DNA of 64,000 bases from Lacrimispora sp. 210928-DFI.3.58 (GTDB lineage Bacteria > Bacillota > Clostridia > Lachnospirales > Lachnospiraceae): the NCBI RefSeq assembly GCF_020554865.1, contig NZ_JAJCIC010000015.1:1-64000 (forward strand), written 5' to 3'. A program made the translations under genes and the position numbers. This document shows positions 14,827 through 23,868 of the stretch, piece by piece. Each line of letters starts with the position of its first letter. Within the stretch, counting starts at the first letter, position 1. Under the pieces are notes generated by a model, which saw only the letters and a program-made list of their open reading frames with translations, had not been told where the DNA came from and ran no database searches.

Positions 14827-15660
14827 CTACCGCACCAGTTTTTTCATATCCTCGATCTCTTTTTCCTGTGTGTCAACGATATCCTGGGCCAGCTTTCGGA
14901 TCTCTTCGTAGTCTGTGTATTCCAGGATATCCTTTGCCATGTCTACAGCCATCTGATGGTGGAGGATCATCCCCTCGCCGAAGGCCTGATCGATGGTGTC
15001 CACGCTGCTGGGATCCAGATGGTGGGACATGGGGCCTTCGGAGAACATGCTGCTGTATTTTTTCAGATATTCTTCCTCCTTTTTGGAATCTGTTTTTCCA
15101 TCCTCCTCATACTGTTTCATGAGTTCATTCATCTGCTTTAATTCATCCTTTTGTGCAGAGATGATATCCTTTGCAATGTTCTCTAATTCCGTGCTTTCCC
15201 CTCCGTATTTTAAATAGCTTTCTGCCATATCAATGGCTGCCTCATGATGAGGGATCATGCCCTTTAAAAAGTCAAGGGAGGCATTGCCGGAGTTCTCCCG
15301 TATCACCATTTCATCCATCATCCCCATCATGATGGAATCCTGCTCTGTGAGGTATTTTCCCAGGGAATCATTGCCGTTGAGCATATCGTTTATCTGACTG
15401 TTTTTGGTATCGGAGCTGCTGCCGTCATTGTGGCCGCTGTGACTGTCATGGCCGCTGCCTGTATCTGTCCCGCTGCTGCCGGAAGCTGCTGCCCCGGAAG
15501 ATGGTTGGGAATCGGAGCTGTCAGATTGCGCGGAGACTTGTCCGTTTTCCTTCTTTTGGTCATTTCTGGCACAGCCGCCTGTGGATGCAGCGACTACTGC
15601 AAGAATGACAACAACTGCAATACAGATACCGATGATCCAGGTACGTTTATTCTTCTCCAT
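14827..15660 (-). CDS. DUF305 membrane-anchored protein (ferritin-like, two H-H repeats)
   Basis: About 277 residues. An N-terminal hydrophobic segment (residues 8-28, 'IIGICIAVVVILAVVAAS') is followed by G-G-C-A, a possible lipobox, then a 60-residue Ser/Gly/Asp/His-rich linker. Two DUF305 units follow, each with a paired-histidine motif: 'MIPHHEAAIDMAESYL' and 'MILHHQMAVDMAKDIL'. DUF305 proteins are four-helix, extracytoplasmic, often Cu-related, and of unproven function. The His-rich linker fits metal handling. The start at 15660 has AAAGGAG eight bases upstream; longer frames lack one. Confidence 0.88.
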   Translation of the reverse strand: MEKNKRTWIIGICIAVVVILAVVAASTGGCARNDQKKENGQVSAQSDSSDSQPSSGAAASGSSGTDTGSGHDSHSGHNDGSSSDTKNSQINDMLNGNDSLGKYLTEQDSIMMGMMDEMVIRENSGNASLDFLKGMIPHHEAAIDMAESYLKYGGESTELENIAKDIISAQKDELKQMNELMKQYEEDGKTDSKKEEEYLKKYSSMFSEGPMSHHLDPSSVDTIDQAFGEGMILHHQMAVDMAKDILEYTDYEEIRKLAQDIVDTQEKEIEDMKKLVR

Positions 15661-15784
15661 TTGATTCGCTCCTTTGATGAATTTGATCAGTGTTAGTATC
15701 TGCTGGGATTGCCGGAAATATGTATTGGCTTTTTGAGACATGTTTTTCACATAATGAAATATGATCGAAAGAACTCAAAAGAAA

Positions 15785-15822
15785 AAGGCTTTTGCAGGTA
15801 TAGGGGAGACTGCAAAAGCCTA
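15785..15822 (-). terminator. Intrinsic terminator on the minus strand
   Basis: GGCTTTTGCA and TGCAAAAGCC form a perfect stem; on the minus strand it runs into a T-rich tract. It belongs to the decayed reverse-strand gene whose end is at 15846. Confidence 0.75.
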
Positions 15823-15845
15823 AAGGAGGTATATAAGAATATAAG

Positions 15846-16040
15846 TTAATTGGTTTCTTCCTGCTCTGTGCCCAGCCAGATGCTGCTCTCACGGTACAGC
15901 TTTGCTACGGTCTCAGGCATGTCCTCACCGGCACAGGACTGGTCGGGATGGCCGCCGTATTTGATCCTGCGGTACATCAGATTGGCATAGGAGGGGCGGA
16001 GAGCGTCTAATTCCTCGCGGTTTGGACGGAAGGTATTGTT
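15846..16040 (-). pseudogene. C-terminal fragment of an unidentified reverse-strand gene
   Basis: Read on the minus strand this gives about 64 codons with protein-like composition, including 'RPSYANLMYRRIKYGG' and 'MPETVAKLYRESSIWLG', ending at a proper stop followed by a terminator. There is no start region: upstream it abuts an unrelated plus-strand fragment. The parent family was not recognised. It is part of a scar of several decayed genes. Confidence 0.5.
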
Positions 16041-16058
16041 TTACTCTGTTGTTCCTCA

Positions 16059-16160
16059 CTGAGAGAAGAGTTTAAGGTATATCCGGGAGACTATGGAGTC
16101 TATACAGAGTCTGTGATCGAGCCTCTTTATGAGTCAAAATCAGATACAGATATCCTATAA
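16059..16160 (+). pseudogene. Fragment of a molybdopterin oxidoreductase-like gene
   Basis: Thirty-three codons reading 'VYPGDYGVYTESVIEPLYES' followed by 'KSDTDIL' resemble the stretch of DMSO-reductase-type catalytic subunits where a 'P..E...D..I' motif precedes an 'AKRLG' helix; here it is cut by a stop. The next fragment is an Fe-S subunit, which supports a decayed molybdoenzyme operon. Confidence 0.4.
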
Positions 16161-16465
16161 CCTGCCCGGTGGGCTGCCTGTTTAAGTCAAACGCAACAGG
16201 AATGACAGTCTATGACAATACCAACTGCATCGGATGCAGGAGCTGCGGCATGGCCTGTCCCTTCGGCGCACCCAGATACCGGGTCTCTGACGGAAAGATG
16301 GCGAAATGCGACGGCTGCCATATCCGGGTGGAGTACGGCATGGAGCCAGCCTGTGTGCGGGCCTGTGCATTTGGGGCCCTGAGGCTGGTGACAGAGGAGG
16401 AATATGAAAGGATCATAAGCGGAAGGGCAAAGGACGCCATGCTGCAGGCCATGGGAATGGCATAG
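16154..16465 (+). pseudogene. 5'-truncated DmsB-like 4Fe-4S electron-transfer subunit
   Basis: About 100 codons with 'CPVGCLFK', then C-x2-C-x3-C-x3-C-P ('CIGCRSCGMACPFGAPRY') and C-x2-C ('KCDGCHIRVEYGMEPACVRAC'), the cysteine pattern of DmsB-type ferredoxin subunits of molybdenum oxidoreductases. The N-terminal cluster half is missing and no ribosome site precedes the possible GTG at 16169. With the fragment before it, this is a relic of a DMSO-reductase-family operon. Confidence 0.7.
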
Positions 16466-16578
16466 GGTATGGAACATGAAAAAAATGGAAGAATGAATAA
16501 AACATGACATACAGCTGTCCTGTTCTCTGTGCTATAATAGAAAAAAACGGCGGTCCAGGCCGTAAAAAGGAGAAGCGT

Positions 16579-16905
16579 ATGGCGTCTACCCCGGAATACA
16601 TGGAATACATCGCAGGCCAGCTAAAGGAGGCCGGCGGCGTCACCTATAAAAAGCTGTTTGGCGAATATGGTCTCTGGAGGGAGGGGAAATTCTTCGGAAC
16701 CGTGGAGGACAACCAGCTTTACATCAAGGTGACAAAGGCCTCCCACGCCCTTCTTCCGGAGGCTGTACCTGTAGCTCCCCACGGAGGCACTCCAGGGATG
16801 TACCTGGTGGAAGAGCTGGAGGATAAGGAGTTCCTTGCAAAGCTGGTGAGAGAGACCTGCAGGGAGTTAGCGGAGTCAAAGAAAATAAGAAAAAAGAAAG
16901 AGTGA
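16579..16905 (+). CDS. TfoX N-terminal domain protein
   Basis: A 108-residue protein matching the TfoX_N fold: 'VTYKKLFGEYGLWREGKFFG', 'DNQLYIKVT' and 'YLVEELEDKEFLAKLVRETC'. In Proteobacteria TfoX is linked to competence; stand-alone N-terminal-domain proteins in Firmicutes have no known role. AAAAGGAG lies seven bases before ATG 16579. It is monocistronic, followed by a terminator. Confidence 0.85.
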   Translation: MASTPEYMEYIAGQLKEAGGVTYKKLFGEYGLWREGKFFGTVEDNQLYIKVTKASHALLPEAVPVAPHGGTPGMYLVEELEDKEFLAKLVRETCRELAESKKIRKKKE

Positions 16906-16906
16906 G

Positions 16907-16960
16907 AAAATGCAGCAGCGCAGTATGCCGAAGAGGCAGAGGCGGCTGCATTTTTCTTTT
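16907..16960 (+). terminator. Intrinsic terminator after the TfoX-like gene
   Basis: AAAATGCAGC pairs with GCTGCATTTTT across a loop containing a smaller stem; T-rich tail. Confidence 0.75.
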
Positions 16961-17046
16961 TATAGAAACTTCTCTACGAAAAATAATATATCTGTGATAT
17001 AATACCTCATGCAGCAAAAAATATATCGATAAGCGAGGGTTTACAC

Positions 17047-18237
17047 ATGGAAAGAAAAGTTGGAACTATATCAAGAGGAATCCGCTGCCCGATCATCCGG
17101 GAAGGTGACGATCTGGCGAAGATCGTTGTAGATAGTGTGCTGGAGGCAGCACAGAGCGAGAATTTTTCAATCCACGATAGAGACGTGATATCAGTGACGG
17201 AATCCGTGGTGGCGAGAGCACAGGGAAATTATGCGTCTGTCAGCGCCATTTCGAAGGATGTGCGGGAAAAGCTGGGCGGGGAGACCATCGGCGTTATCTT
17301 CCCGATCCTGTCAAGAAACCGTTTCTCCATCTGCCTAAAGGGCATTGCAGGGGGAGCAAAAAAGGTGGTGCTCATGCTGAGCTATCCCAGTGATGAGGTA
17401 GGCAATGCGCTCGTATCCTTAGACCAGCTGGATGAGTCCGGCGTGAATCCTTACAGCGATGTGCTGGATCTGAAGACCTACCGGGAGAAGTTTGGAGAGA
17501 ACAAGCATCCATTTACGGGGGTGGACTATGTGGATTATTACTGCCGGCTGATCAGGCAAGCAGGGGCAGAGGCAGAGGTCATTTTTGCAAATAATCCCAG
17601 AGAGATCTTAAACTATACAAAGCGCGTCCTGACCTGTGACATCCATACCAGAATGCGCACAAAGCGTATCCTGAAGGAGAACGGCGCAGAGATCGTCTGC
17701 GGCCTGGATGATATTCTGGATCAGCCGGTGGACGGAAGCGGATGCAATGAAAAGTATGGACTGCTGGGCTCCAATAAGTCCACAGAGGAGACGGTCAAGC
17801 TGTTCCCCAGGGAGTGCACTGATCTGGTGGAGGAGATCCAGAGGCAGGTCCTGGAGCGCACCGGGAAGCATGTAGAGGTCATGGTGTACGGAGACGGCGC
17901 ATTTAAGGATCCTGTTGGGAAGATCTGGGAGCTGGCTGACCCCTGCGTGTCCGTGGCAAACACACCGGGACTGGAGGGCACGCCCAATGAGATCAAGCTG
18001 AAATATCTGGCTGACAATGATTTTAAGGATCTGTCCGGCGAGGCCTTAAAGGAGGCGATCTCTAAGAGGATCAAAGAGAAGAAGTCCAACCTGGTAGGAG
18101 ATATGGCTTCCCAGGGAACCACGCCCAGAAGGCTTACGGATCTGATCGGCTCTCTCTGTGACCTGACCAGCGGTTCCGGGGACAAGGGAACGCCTGTTAT
18201 CCTGGTGCAGGGATACTTTGACAATTATACCAGCTAG
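17047..18237 (+). CDS. Coenzyme F420-0:L-glutamate ligase-like protein
   Basis: A 396-residue protein with the CofE/FbiB fold (PF01996): 'SRGIRCPIIREGDDL', 'DRDVISVTESVVARAQG' and 'VMVYGDGAFKDPVG...ELADPCVSVANT'. CofE adds glutamate to F420-0, but Lachnospiraceae are not known to make F420 and no cofC, cofD, cofG or cofH is present, so the substrate is probably another carboxylate. About 110 residues longer than CofE itself. A TATAAT box lies at 16998-17003. It is the first gene of a run with the aspartate dehydrogenase-like and 2-hydroxyacid dehydrogenase-like genes. Confidence 0.8.
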   Translation: MERKVGTISRGIRCPIIREGDDLAKIVVDSVLEAAQSENFSIHDRDVISVTESVVARAQGNYASVSAISKDVREKLGGETIGVIFPILSRNRFSICLKGIAGGAKKVVLMLSYPSDEVGNALVSLDQLDESGVNPYSDVLDLKTYREKFGENKHPFTGVDYVDYYCRLIRQAGAEAEVIFANNPREILNYTKRVLTCDIHTRMRTKRILKENGAEIVCGLDDILDQPVDGSGCNEKYGLLGSNKSTEETVKLFPRECTDLVEEIQRQVLERTGKHVEVMVYGDGAFKDPVGKIWELADPCVSVANTPGLEGTPNEIKLKYLADNDFKDLSGEALKEAISKRIKEKKSNLVGDMASQGTTPRRLTDLIGSLCDLTSGSGDKGTPVILVQGYFDNYTS

Positions 18238-18280
18238 TACACAAATACAACTTATAAATGACCGGAGGATAGAAAACGCC

Positions 18281-19078
18281 ATGAATAATCATACAGAAAA
18301 ACAGAAATTAGCCATTATAGGAAATGGATATCTGGCTGAGATCATCGTGGACGCCTGGCTGCAGGGATTGCTGGAGGAATATGAGCTGACAGCCATTCTG
18401 GGGCGGACCAGGGAGAAGACAGAAAAGATCGCTGCAAAAGCAGGCTGCAGAGCCTGCTGCACCATAGAGGAGCTTCTGGAGACAAAGCCCTCCTATGTGG
18501 CAGAGGCCGCCTCTGTCCAGGCGGTAAAGTCCTATGCAGCAAAGGTACTTTCCAGCCCTGCAAGCCTTATCGTCCTGTCTATCGGGGCTTTTGCAGATAA
18601 GGCGTTTTATGAGGAGGTAAGAACCTGTGCGTCGGAGAATGGGACAAAGGTCCACATTGCCTCCGGCGCAGTGGGAGGCTTCGACGTGCTGCGCACCATT
18701 TCCCTTATGGGACAGGTGAAGGCAGGGATCAGGACGAAGAAAGGGCCGAGATCTCTTATGGGAACGCCGCTGTTTAAAGAGGAACTTCTGACAGATACAG
18801 AAGAGAGCCGGGTATTCTCCGGCAATGCAAAGGAGGCCATCGGACTTCTGCCAACAAAGGTGAATGTGGCAGTAGCCTCTTCCCTTGCCACAGCAGGGCC
18901 GGATGAGACCAGCGTGAACATTTACAGCGTGCCGGGTATGACGGGGGATGACCACAAGATAACAGCTGAGATCGAGGGCGTGAAGGCGGTTGTGGATATT
19001 TACTCCAGTACCAGCGCCATCGCAGGATGGAGCGTGGTGGCTGTCTTGAGGAATCTGGTATCGCCCATCGTTTTTTAA
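18281..19078 (+). CDS. L-aspartate dehydrogenase-like protein (NadX/DUF108)
   Basis: A 265-residue protein with an N-terminal NAD(P) fold ('LAIIGNGYLAEIIVDAW') and the NadX core 'HIASGAVGGFDVLRTI', matching S-G-A-x-G-G-x-D. NadX oxidises aspartate to iminoaspartate, for NAD synthesis or amino-acid breakdown; related enzymes act on other amino acids. ATG 18281 has GGAGGA 12 bases upstream. It sits 43 bases after the F420-ligase-like gene and 15 before the hydroxyacid dehydrogenase-like gene, so the three are probably one operon. No nadA or nadB is near, arguing for a different pathway. Confidence 0.8.
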   Translation: MNNHTEKQKLAIIGNGYLAEIIVDAWLQGLLEEYELTAILGRTREKTEKIAAKAGCRACCTIEELLETKPSYVAEAASVQAVKSYAAKVLSSPASLIVLSIGAFADKAFYEEVRTCASENGTKVHIASGAVGGFDVLRTISLMGQVKAGIRTKKGPRSLMGTPLFKEELLTDTEESRVFSGNAKEAIGLLPTKVNVAVASSLATAGPDETSVNIYSVPGMTGDDHKITAEIEGVKAVVDIYSSTSAIAGWSVVAVLRNLVSPIVF

Positions 19079-19093
19079 GAAAGGAAAAGGAAA

Positions 19094-19996
19094 ATGAAAA
19101 CATTTAAAAAATTAGTTGCAATTGAACCAGTAAGCCTGGTTCCTGAGTATGAGAAGGAGCTTTTTCAGTATGCCGGGGAGGTGAAGCTCTATGAGGATAT
19201 TCCTGGAGATGACGAGGAGATCATAAGACGTATTGGAGATGCGGATGGAGTGCTGGTGAGCTATACCTCCAGGATCAACCGCTATGTCATTGAGCATTGT
19301 CCTTCCATCCGCTACATCGGCATGTGCTGCAGCCTTTATTCCGAAGCGAGTGCCAATGTGGATATTGCCTGTGCAAGAGAAAGGGGCATTGTGGTGCTGG
19401 GGATCAGAGATTATGGAGACAGAGGCGTGGTGGAGTTTGCCCTCAGCGAGCTGGTACGCTTCCTCCACGGATTTGACAGGCCCATGTTCAGGGAAATGCC
19501 TGTTGAGATCACCGGACTGAAGGCAGGGGTCGTGGGCTTTGGCACCTCCGGCGGGATGATCGCAGATGCCTTAAAGTTCATGGGAGCAGAGGTGTCCTAC
19601 TACAGCCGCACACGCAAGCCGGAGAGGGAGGCGGAGGGCTTTACATACCGTCCCTTAAAGGAGCTCCTTTCTGAGAGTGAGGTTGTGTTTACCTGCCTGA
19701 ATAAAAATGTGATCCTGCTCCATGAGGAAGAGTTTGAGGCTCTGGGACAGGGAAAGCTCCTGTTCAATACCTCCATTGGCCCCTCCCATGATGTGGATGC
19801 TCTGGGAAAATGGCTGGATGGGGAAGGAAATTATTTTATCTGTGATACGGAAGGGGCACTGGGAGATGGGACAGGAACGCTTCTTGCGCATCCTCACGTG
19901 TTCTGCGCTCACGTGTCTGTGGGACGGACAAAGCAGGCCTTTGTACTCCTTAGTCAGAAGGTGCTGGCAAATATACGCACATTTCTTATATCATAG
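19094..19996 (+). CDS. D-2-hydroxyacid dehydrogenase family protein, divergent active site
   Basis: A 300-residue protein with the NAD domain 'AGVVGFGTSGGMIADAL' inside the split catalytic domain of the family. The substrate-binding arginine normally in 'N-T-A-R-G' is not visible: the segment reads 'LFNTSIGPSHDVDAL'. The C-terminal histidine is kept ('FCAHVSVGRT'). Substrate or chemistry may therefore differ from standard D-hydroxyacid dehydrogenases. It is the third gene of the cluster. Its TAG stop (19994-19996) is formed inside the repeat that begins at 19993, so the repeat may have reset the end of the gene. Confidence 0.82.
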   Translation: MKTFKKLVAIEPVSLVPEYEKELFQYAGEVKLYEDIPGDDEEIIRRIGDADGVLVSYTSRINRYVIEHCPSIRYIGMCCSLYSEASANVDIACARERGIVVLGIRDYGDRGVVEFALSELVRFLHGFDRPMFREMPVEITGLKAGVVGFGTSGGMIADALKFMGAEVSYYSRTRKPEREAEGFTYRPLKELLSESEVVFTCLNKNVILLHEEEFEALGQGKLLFNTSIGPSHDVDALGKWLDGEGNYFICDTEGALGDGTGTLLAHPHVFCAHVSVGRTKQAFVLLSQKVLANIRTFLIS

Positions 19997-20045
19997 GAAA
20001 CTCCTTCGGAGCCTCCTATGATAAAAAAGCCCGACCGGCAGGATC
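19993..20045. repeat. Interspersed hairpin repeat, family B copy 2
   Basis: ATAGGAAACTCC/GGAGCCTCCTAT hairpin followed by AAAAAAGCCCGACCGG, the same order as at 4548-4600. It overlaps the stop codon of the preceding gene. Confidence 0.75.
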
Positions 20046-20158
20046 GCAACCCTAAAGGGGGAGAATGTAACATCAGGGGAGATCTGCAATTTCAACTGGA
20101 TTTTGGGGGACGTTCACAGCGTTTAGAGATTCCAATATAGAGAGGCAGATGACATCTT

Positions 20159-21499
20159 ATGACAAATGATATGACGGTTGGGAGCCCGGCGAAGCTGATC
20201 ATCCAATTTATGATCCCAACCTGTCTGGGAAATGTATTTCAGCAATTTTATAACCTGGCGGATTCCATTATCGCAGGGCGCTATATCGGCGTGGAGGCAT
20301 TGGCAGCTATCGGGAGCACCACATCTCTGATCTTTCTGGTGATCGGATGGCTCAACGGCCTTACCAGCGGCTTTGCCATTCTTGTGGCCCAGCAGTTCGG
20401 TGCAAAGCGGTATGAGAAAATGCGCCACAGCATTGCCATGTCCATTTACCTGTGCCTGGCTTTTGTGACAGTGATGACCATTTTTTTGGAGCTGCTCAAT
20501 TACCCGATCCTCCGGCTGATGAATGCGCCGGAGGAGATCATCGGGGATACGGGAGGCTATATGGCGGTTATCTATGCGGGCCTTTTTGTGACGGCTGCCT
20601 ATAATGCGCTGGCGGCAGTCCTGAGGGCGCTGGGAGACAGCCGTTCGCCCCTGTATTTTCTGATCACCTCGGCGGTCATCAATGTATTTCTGGATGTGGC
20701 CTTTATTGTGAGGCTGGGCATGGGAGTGAGGGGCTGCGCCTATGCCACTGTGATCGCCCAGGGGATATCTGCAGCCCTCTGCCTGGTATATATTATCAGG
20801 AAATTTGATATATTAAAGCTTAAGAGAGAGGATTTTAGGCTGTCTTTCAAGACGATGGGCAGACTTTTAGGCATGGGGATTCCCATGGGGCTCCAGTTCT
20901 CTATCACAGCAGTGGGGACGATCATTGTCCAGGGGGCAGTAAATGCCTTTGGCGCTGTGTACATAGCCGGGTTTTCTGCCGCCGGGAAGATCCAGAGCAC
21001 CGTGTCTACCGTATTTGTGGCCTTTGGTGCAACGGTGGCCACCTTCGTGGGACAGAACCGCGGGGCGGGACGTATGGACAGGGTGCGCCAGGGAGTGAAG
21101 ATTACCCAGATCATGGTGTTTGTCTGGAGCGCGTTCATGATACTTTTTATTCATTTTCTGGGAGAAACTCTGATCGGCATTTTCATTGATCCGTCGGAGA
21201 AGGAAGTGATGGAGGCGGCAAAGACCTATTTTAAGGCCGTGTCCTGGTGCTACCCCTTCCTGGGAAGCATTTTCCTTTACAGAAACGCCCTTCAGGGGCT
21301 GGGCTATGGCCTGGTGCCTATGATGGGCGGTATCTTTGAGCTGGCGGCCAGGGCAGCTATCGTAAGCAGCCTGGCAGGTTTGGCAGGCTATGTGGGAGTG
21401 TGCCTGGCGGATCCCGCAGCCTGGCTGGCGGCATTGATCCCCATTGTGCCCTATTATTTTTACCGGATTAAGCACTTGGGGCCTGTCCGTAGACCTTAA
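20159..21499 (+). CDS. MATE family efflux transporter
   Basis: A 446-residue membrane protein with twelve predicted helices in two homologous halves. The N-terminus 'TVGSPAKLIIQFMIPTCLGNVFQQFYNLAD' (in part) and 'GWLNGLTSGFAILVAQQFGA' are MATE hallmarks; the second half repeats the pattern with 'ATVATFVGQNRGAGRMDRV'. It exports cationic drugs or metabolites using Na+ or H+. The ribosome site is weak; an alternative start is ATG 20171. It begins a long same-strand run to 26978 but may be independent of topB. Confidence 0.92.
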   Translation: MTNDMTVGSPAKLIIQFMIPTCLGNVFQQFYNLADSIIAGRYIGVEALAAIGSTTSLIFLVIGWLNGLTSGFAILVAQQFGAKRYEKMRHSIAMSIYLCLAFVTVMTIFLELLNYPILRLMNAPEEIIGDTGGYMAVIYAGLFVTAAYNALAAVLRALGDSRSPLYFLITSAVINVFLDVAFIVRLGMGVRGCAYATVIAQGISAALCLVYIIRKFDILKLKREDFRLSFKTMGRLLGMGIPMGLQFSITAVGTIIVQGAVNAFGAVYIAGFSAAGKIQSTVSTVFVAFGATVATFVGQNRGAGRMDRVRQGVKITQIMVFVWSAFMILFIHFLGETLIGIFIDPSEKEVMEAAKTYFKAVSWCYPFLGSIFLYRNALQGLGYGLVPMMGGIFELAARAAIVSSLAGLAGYVGVCLADPAAWLAALIPIVPYYFYRIKHLGPVRRP

Positions 21500-21570
21500 G
21501 TGCCATGGGCAGCCGGGTTCTTTTTATAAAGTTGTAACAGTTCAGACGGCAGGGAAGGAGAAACATCCGT

Positions 21571-23850
21571 ATGAAATCACTTGTAATCGCAGAAAAGCCT
21601 TCTGTGGCCAGGGACATTGCCCGTGTCTTACAATGCGGGAAAAATATAAATGGCGCCATTGAGGGCGGGAAGTACGTTGTGACCTGGGGACTGGGCCATC
21701 TGGTGACACTGGCAGACCCGGAGGATTATGACGGAAAGTATAAGGAGTGGAGGATGGAGGACCTTCCCATGCTTCCAAAGGAATTTAAGCTGGAGGTCAT
21801 CAAGCAGACCGGAAAGCAGTACCAGGCTGTGAAGGCACAGCTTCACAGAAAGGATATCGGGGAGGTCATCATTGCCACGGACGCAGGGCGGGAAGGAGAG
21901 CTGGTGGCGAGACTGATCCTGAAGAAGGCGGGAAATGACAAGCCTTTAAAGCGTCTCTGGATCTCTTCTGTGACAGACAAGGCCATCCGGGAGGGCTTTG
22001 GAGCCTTAAAGGACGGGAAGGAGTATGAAAACCTGTACGATGCAGCGATGTCCAGGGCGGAGGCGGACTGGCTGGTAGGCATCAATGCCACCAGAGCATT
22101 GACCTGCAAGTACAATGCCCAGCTCTCCTGCGGCCGGGTGCAGACGCCCACCCTGGCAATGATCGCGAAGCGGGAGGAGGAGATCCGCCGCTTTGTGCCA
22201 AAGCCCTACTATGGCATCCAGGCAAGGGGGAAGGGGATCACGCTCACCTGGCAGGATGGAAGATCGGGAAGCGGGCGCACCTTTGAGCGGGAAAAAGCAG
22301 AAGGGATCATGGAGAAGGCTGCCCGGGGGAAAATGCCGGTTTCCGGCAAGGTCATCCAGGTAAAGCGCACGCCAAAGAAGAAGCAGGCACCCCTTCTCTA
22401 TGACCTGACGGAGCTTCAGCGGGATGCCAATAAGCAGTTTGACTATTCCGCAAAGGAAACTTTGAATATCATGCAGAGGCTTTATGAAAACCATAAGGTA
22501 CTCACCTATCCCAGAACGGATTCCAGGTATCTGAGTGCAGATATTGTGCCGACATTAAAGGAACGGCTGAAGGCCTGCTCCATAGGACCCTATAAGCAGT
22601 TAGCCGGACGCCTGATAAACAGGCCGCTGCCGGAAAAGCTGTTCTTTGTGGATAACGGCCGGGTGTCGGACCACCATGCCATTATTCCCACAGAGCAGTT
22701 TGTACAGCTGGACCATATGACCGTTGATGAGCGCAGGATCTATGATCTTGTGGTGCGCCGTTTTCTGGCGGTCATGTATCCTCCCTGTGAATACGAGCAG
22801 ACCAGCCTTGCTGTGGAGGTCGGAGGAGAGCGCTTTACAGCCAGCGGAAATATTGTGAAGGATCAGGGCTGGAGGGCGGTTTACGAAGGGGTTTCCTGGA
22901 AAGGGAGCAAAGAAGAGGAGGAGAGCAGAGAAGCTGGAGATGGCTTATACGGCGAAGAAGATGGCAGGGCGGAAGGCGCTGACACAGAAGGGGCCGGGGC
23001 AAAGGACCAGCAGCTTCCTGATGTCAGGGAGGGAGACGTTTTGGAGGGCTTAAGCCTTGTTCTCACAGAGGGAAAGACAAAGCCGCCTGCTCCTTTTAAT
23101 GAGGCAGCACTTCTGTCTGCCATGGAGCATCCGGCGGCATTTATGGAGTCTGGCGACAAGGCGATGGCAAAGACCCTGGGGGAGACCGGCGGACTTGGGA
23201 CTGTGGCAACCAGGGCAGATATCATAGAGAAGCTCTTTGCCAGCTTCCTGCTGGAAAAGCGGGGAAAGGACATTTTCCTCACATCAAAGGCAAAGCAGCT
23301 CTTAGAGCTGGTGCCGGAGGATCTGAAAAAGCCGGAGCTGACAGCTGACTGGGAGATGAAGCTTTCAGGCATTGCCCAGGGAAGCCTGAAGCGCAGCGCG
23401 TTTATGAAGGATATCAGGGGCTATTCGGAAGAATTGATACAGCAGATCAAATCAGGACAGGGACAGTTCCGCCACGATAACCTTACCAACACAAGATGCC
23501 CTCAGTGCGGAAAACGGATGCTCCTTGTGAAGGGCAAGAACAGCGAAATGCTGGTCTGCCAGGACAGAGAATGCGGCTGCCGGGAGACCATTTCCCGCAC
23601 CTCCAACGCACGCTGCCCTGTGTGCCATAAAAAAATGGAGCTTAGGGGAAAGGGCGACGGACAGATCTTTGTGTGCAGATGCGGCTATAAGGAAAAGCTG
23701 AAGGCTTTTAAGGAGCGCAGGGCAAAGGAGGGGGCAGGCGTGTCAAAGAAGGATGTGGCAAAGTATTTAAGCCGCCAGAAAAAGGAGGCCAAAGAGCCTA
23801 TTAACAATGCCTTTGCGGCTGCATTGTCCGGCATTAAGCTGGATGATTGA
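21571..23850 (+). CDS. topB: DNA topoisomerase III
   Basis: A 759-residue type IA topoisomerase. The TOPRIM domain shows 'LVIAEKPSVARDIARVL' and 'ATDAGREGE'; the catalytic tyrosine is Y313 in 'LTYPRTDSRYL'. The C-terminal part has zinc-ribbon cysteines ('CPQCGKRM', 'CQDRECGC', 'CPVCHKKM') and a basic tail. It decatenates DNA and resolves recombination intermediates. Plasmid or ICE-borne TopB copies exist, but no conjugation genes are nearby, so this looks chromosomal. AAGGAG lies eight bases before the ATG. An acidic insertion around residues 450-485 is unusual. Confidence 0.95.
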   Translation: MKSLVIAEKPSVARDIARVLQCGKNINGAIEGGKYVVTWGLGHLVTLADPEDYDGKYKEWRMEDLPMLPKEFKLEVIKQTGKQYQAVKAQLHRKDIGEVIIATDAGREGELVARLILKKAGNDKPLKRLWISSVTDKAIREGFGALKDGKEYENLYDAAMSRAEADWLVGINATRALTCKYNAQLSCGRVQTPTLAMIAKREEEIRRFVPKPYYGIQARGKGITLTWQDGRSGSGRTFEREKAEGIMEKAARGKMPVSGKVIQVKRTPKKKQAPLLYDLTELQRDANKQFDYSAKETLNIMQRLYENHKVLTYPRTDSRYLSADIVPTLKERLKACSIGPYKQLAGRLINRPLPEKLFFVDNGRVSDHHAIIPTEQFVQLDHMTVDERRIYDLVVRRFLAVMYPPCEYEQTSLAVEVGGERFTASGNIVKDQGWRAVYEGVSWKGSKEEEESREAGDGLYGEEDGRAEGADTEGAGAKDQQLPDVREGDVLEGLSLVLTEGKTKPPAPFNEAALLSAMEHPAAFMESGDKAMAKTLGETGGLGTVATRADIIEKLFASFLLEKRGKDIFLTSKAKQLLELVPEDLKKPELTADWEMKLSGIAQGSLKRSAFMKDIRGYSEELIQQIKSGQGQFRHDNLTNTRCPQCGKRMLLVKGKNSEMLVCQDRECGCRETISRTSNARCPVCHKKMELRGKGDGQIFVCRCGYKEKLKAFKERRAKEGAGVSKKDVAKYLSRQKKEAKEPINNAFAAALSGIKLDD

Positions 23851-23868
23851 CGGAAAAGGAGAGTGGAC

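Noticed and set aside
17047..18237. Evidence that the organism makes coenzyme F420
   Set aside because: Only a CofE-fold protein is present; no other F420 biosynthesis gene is in the window, and the family occurs in lineages without F420.
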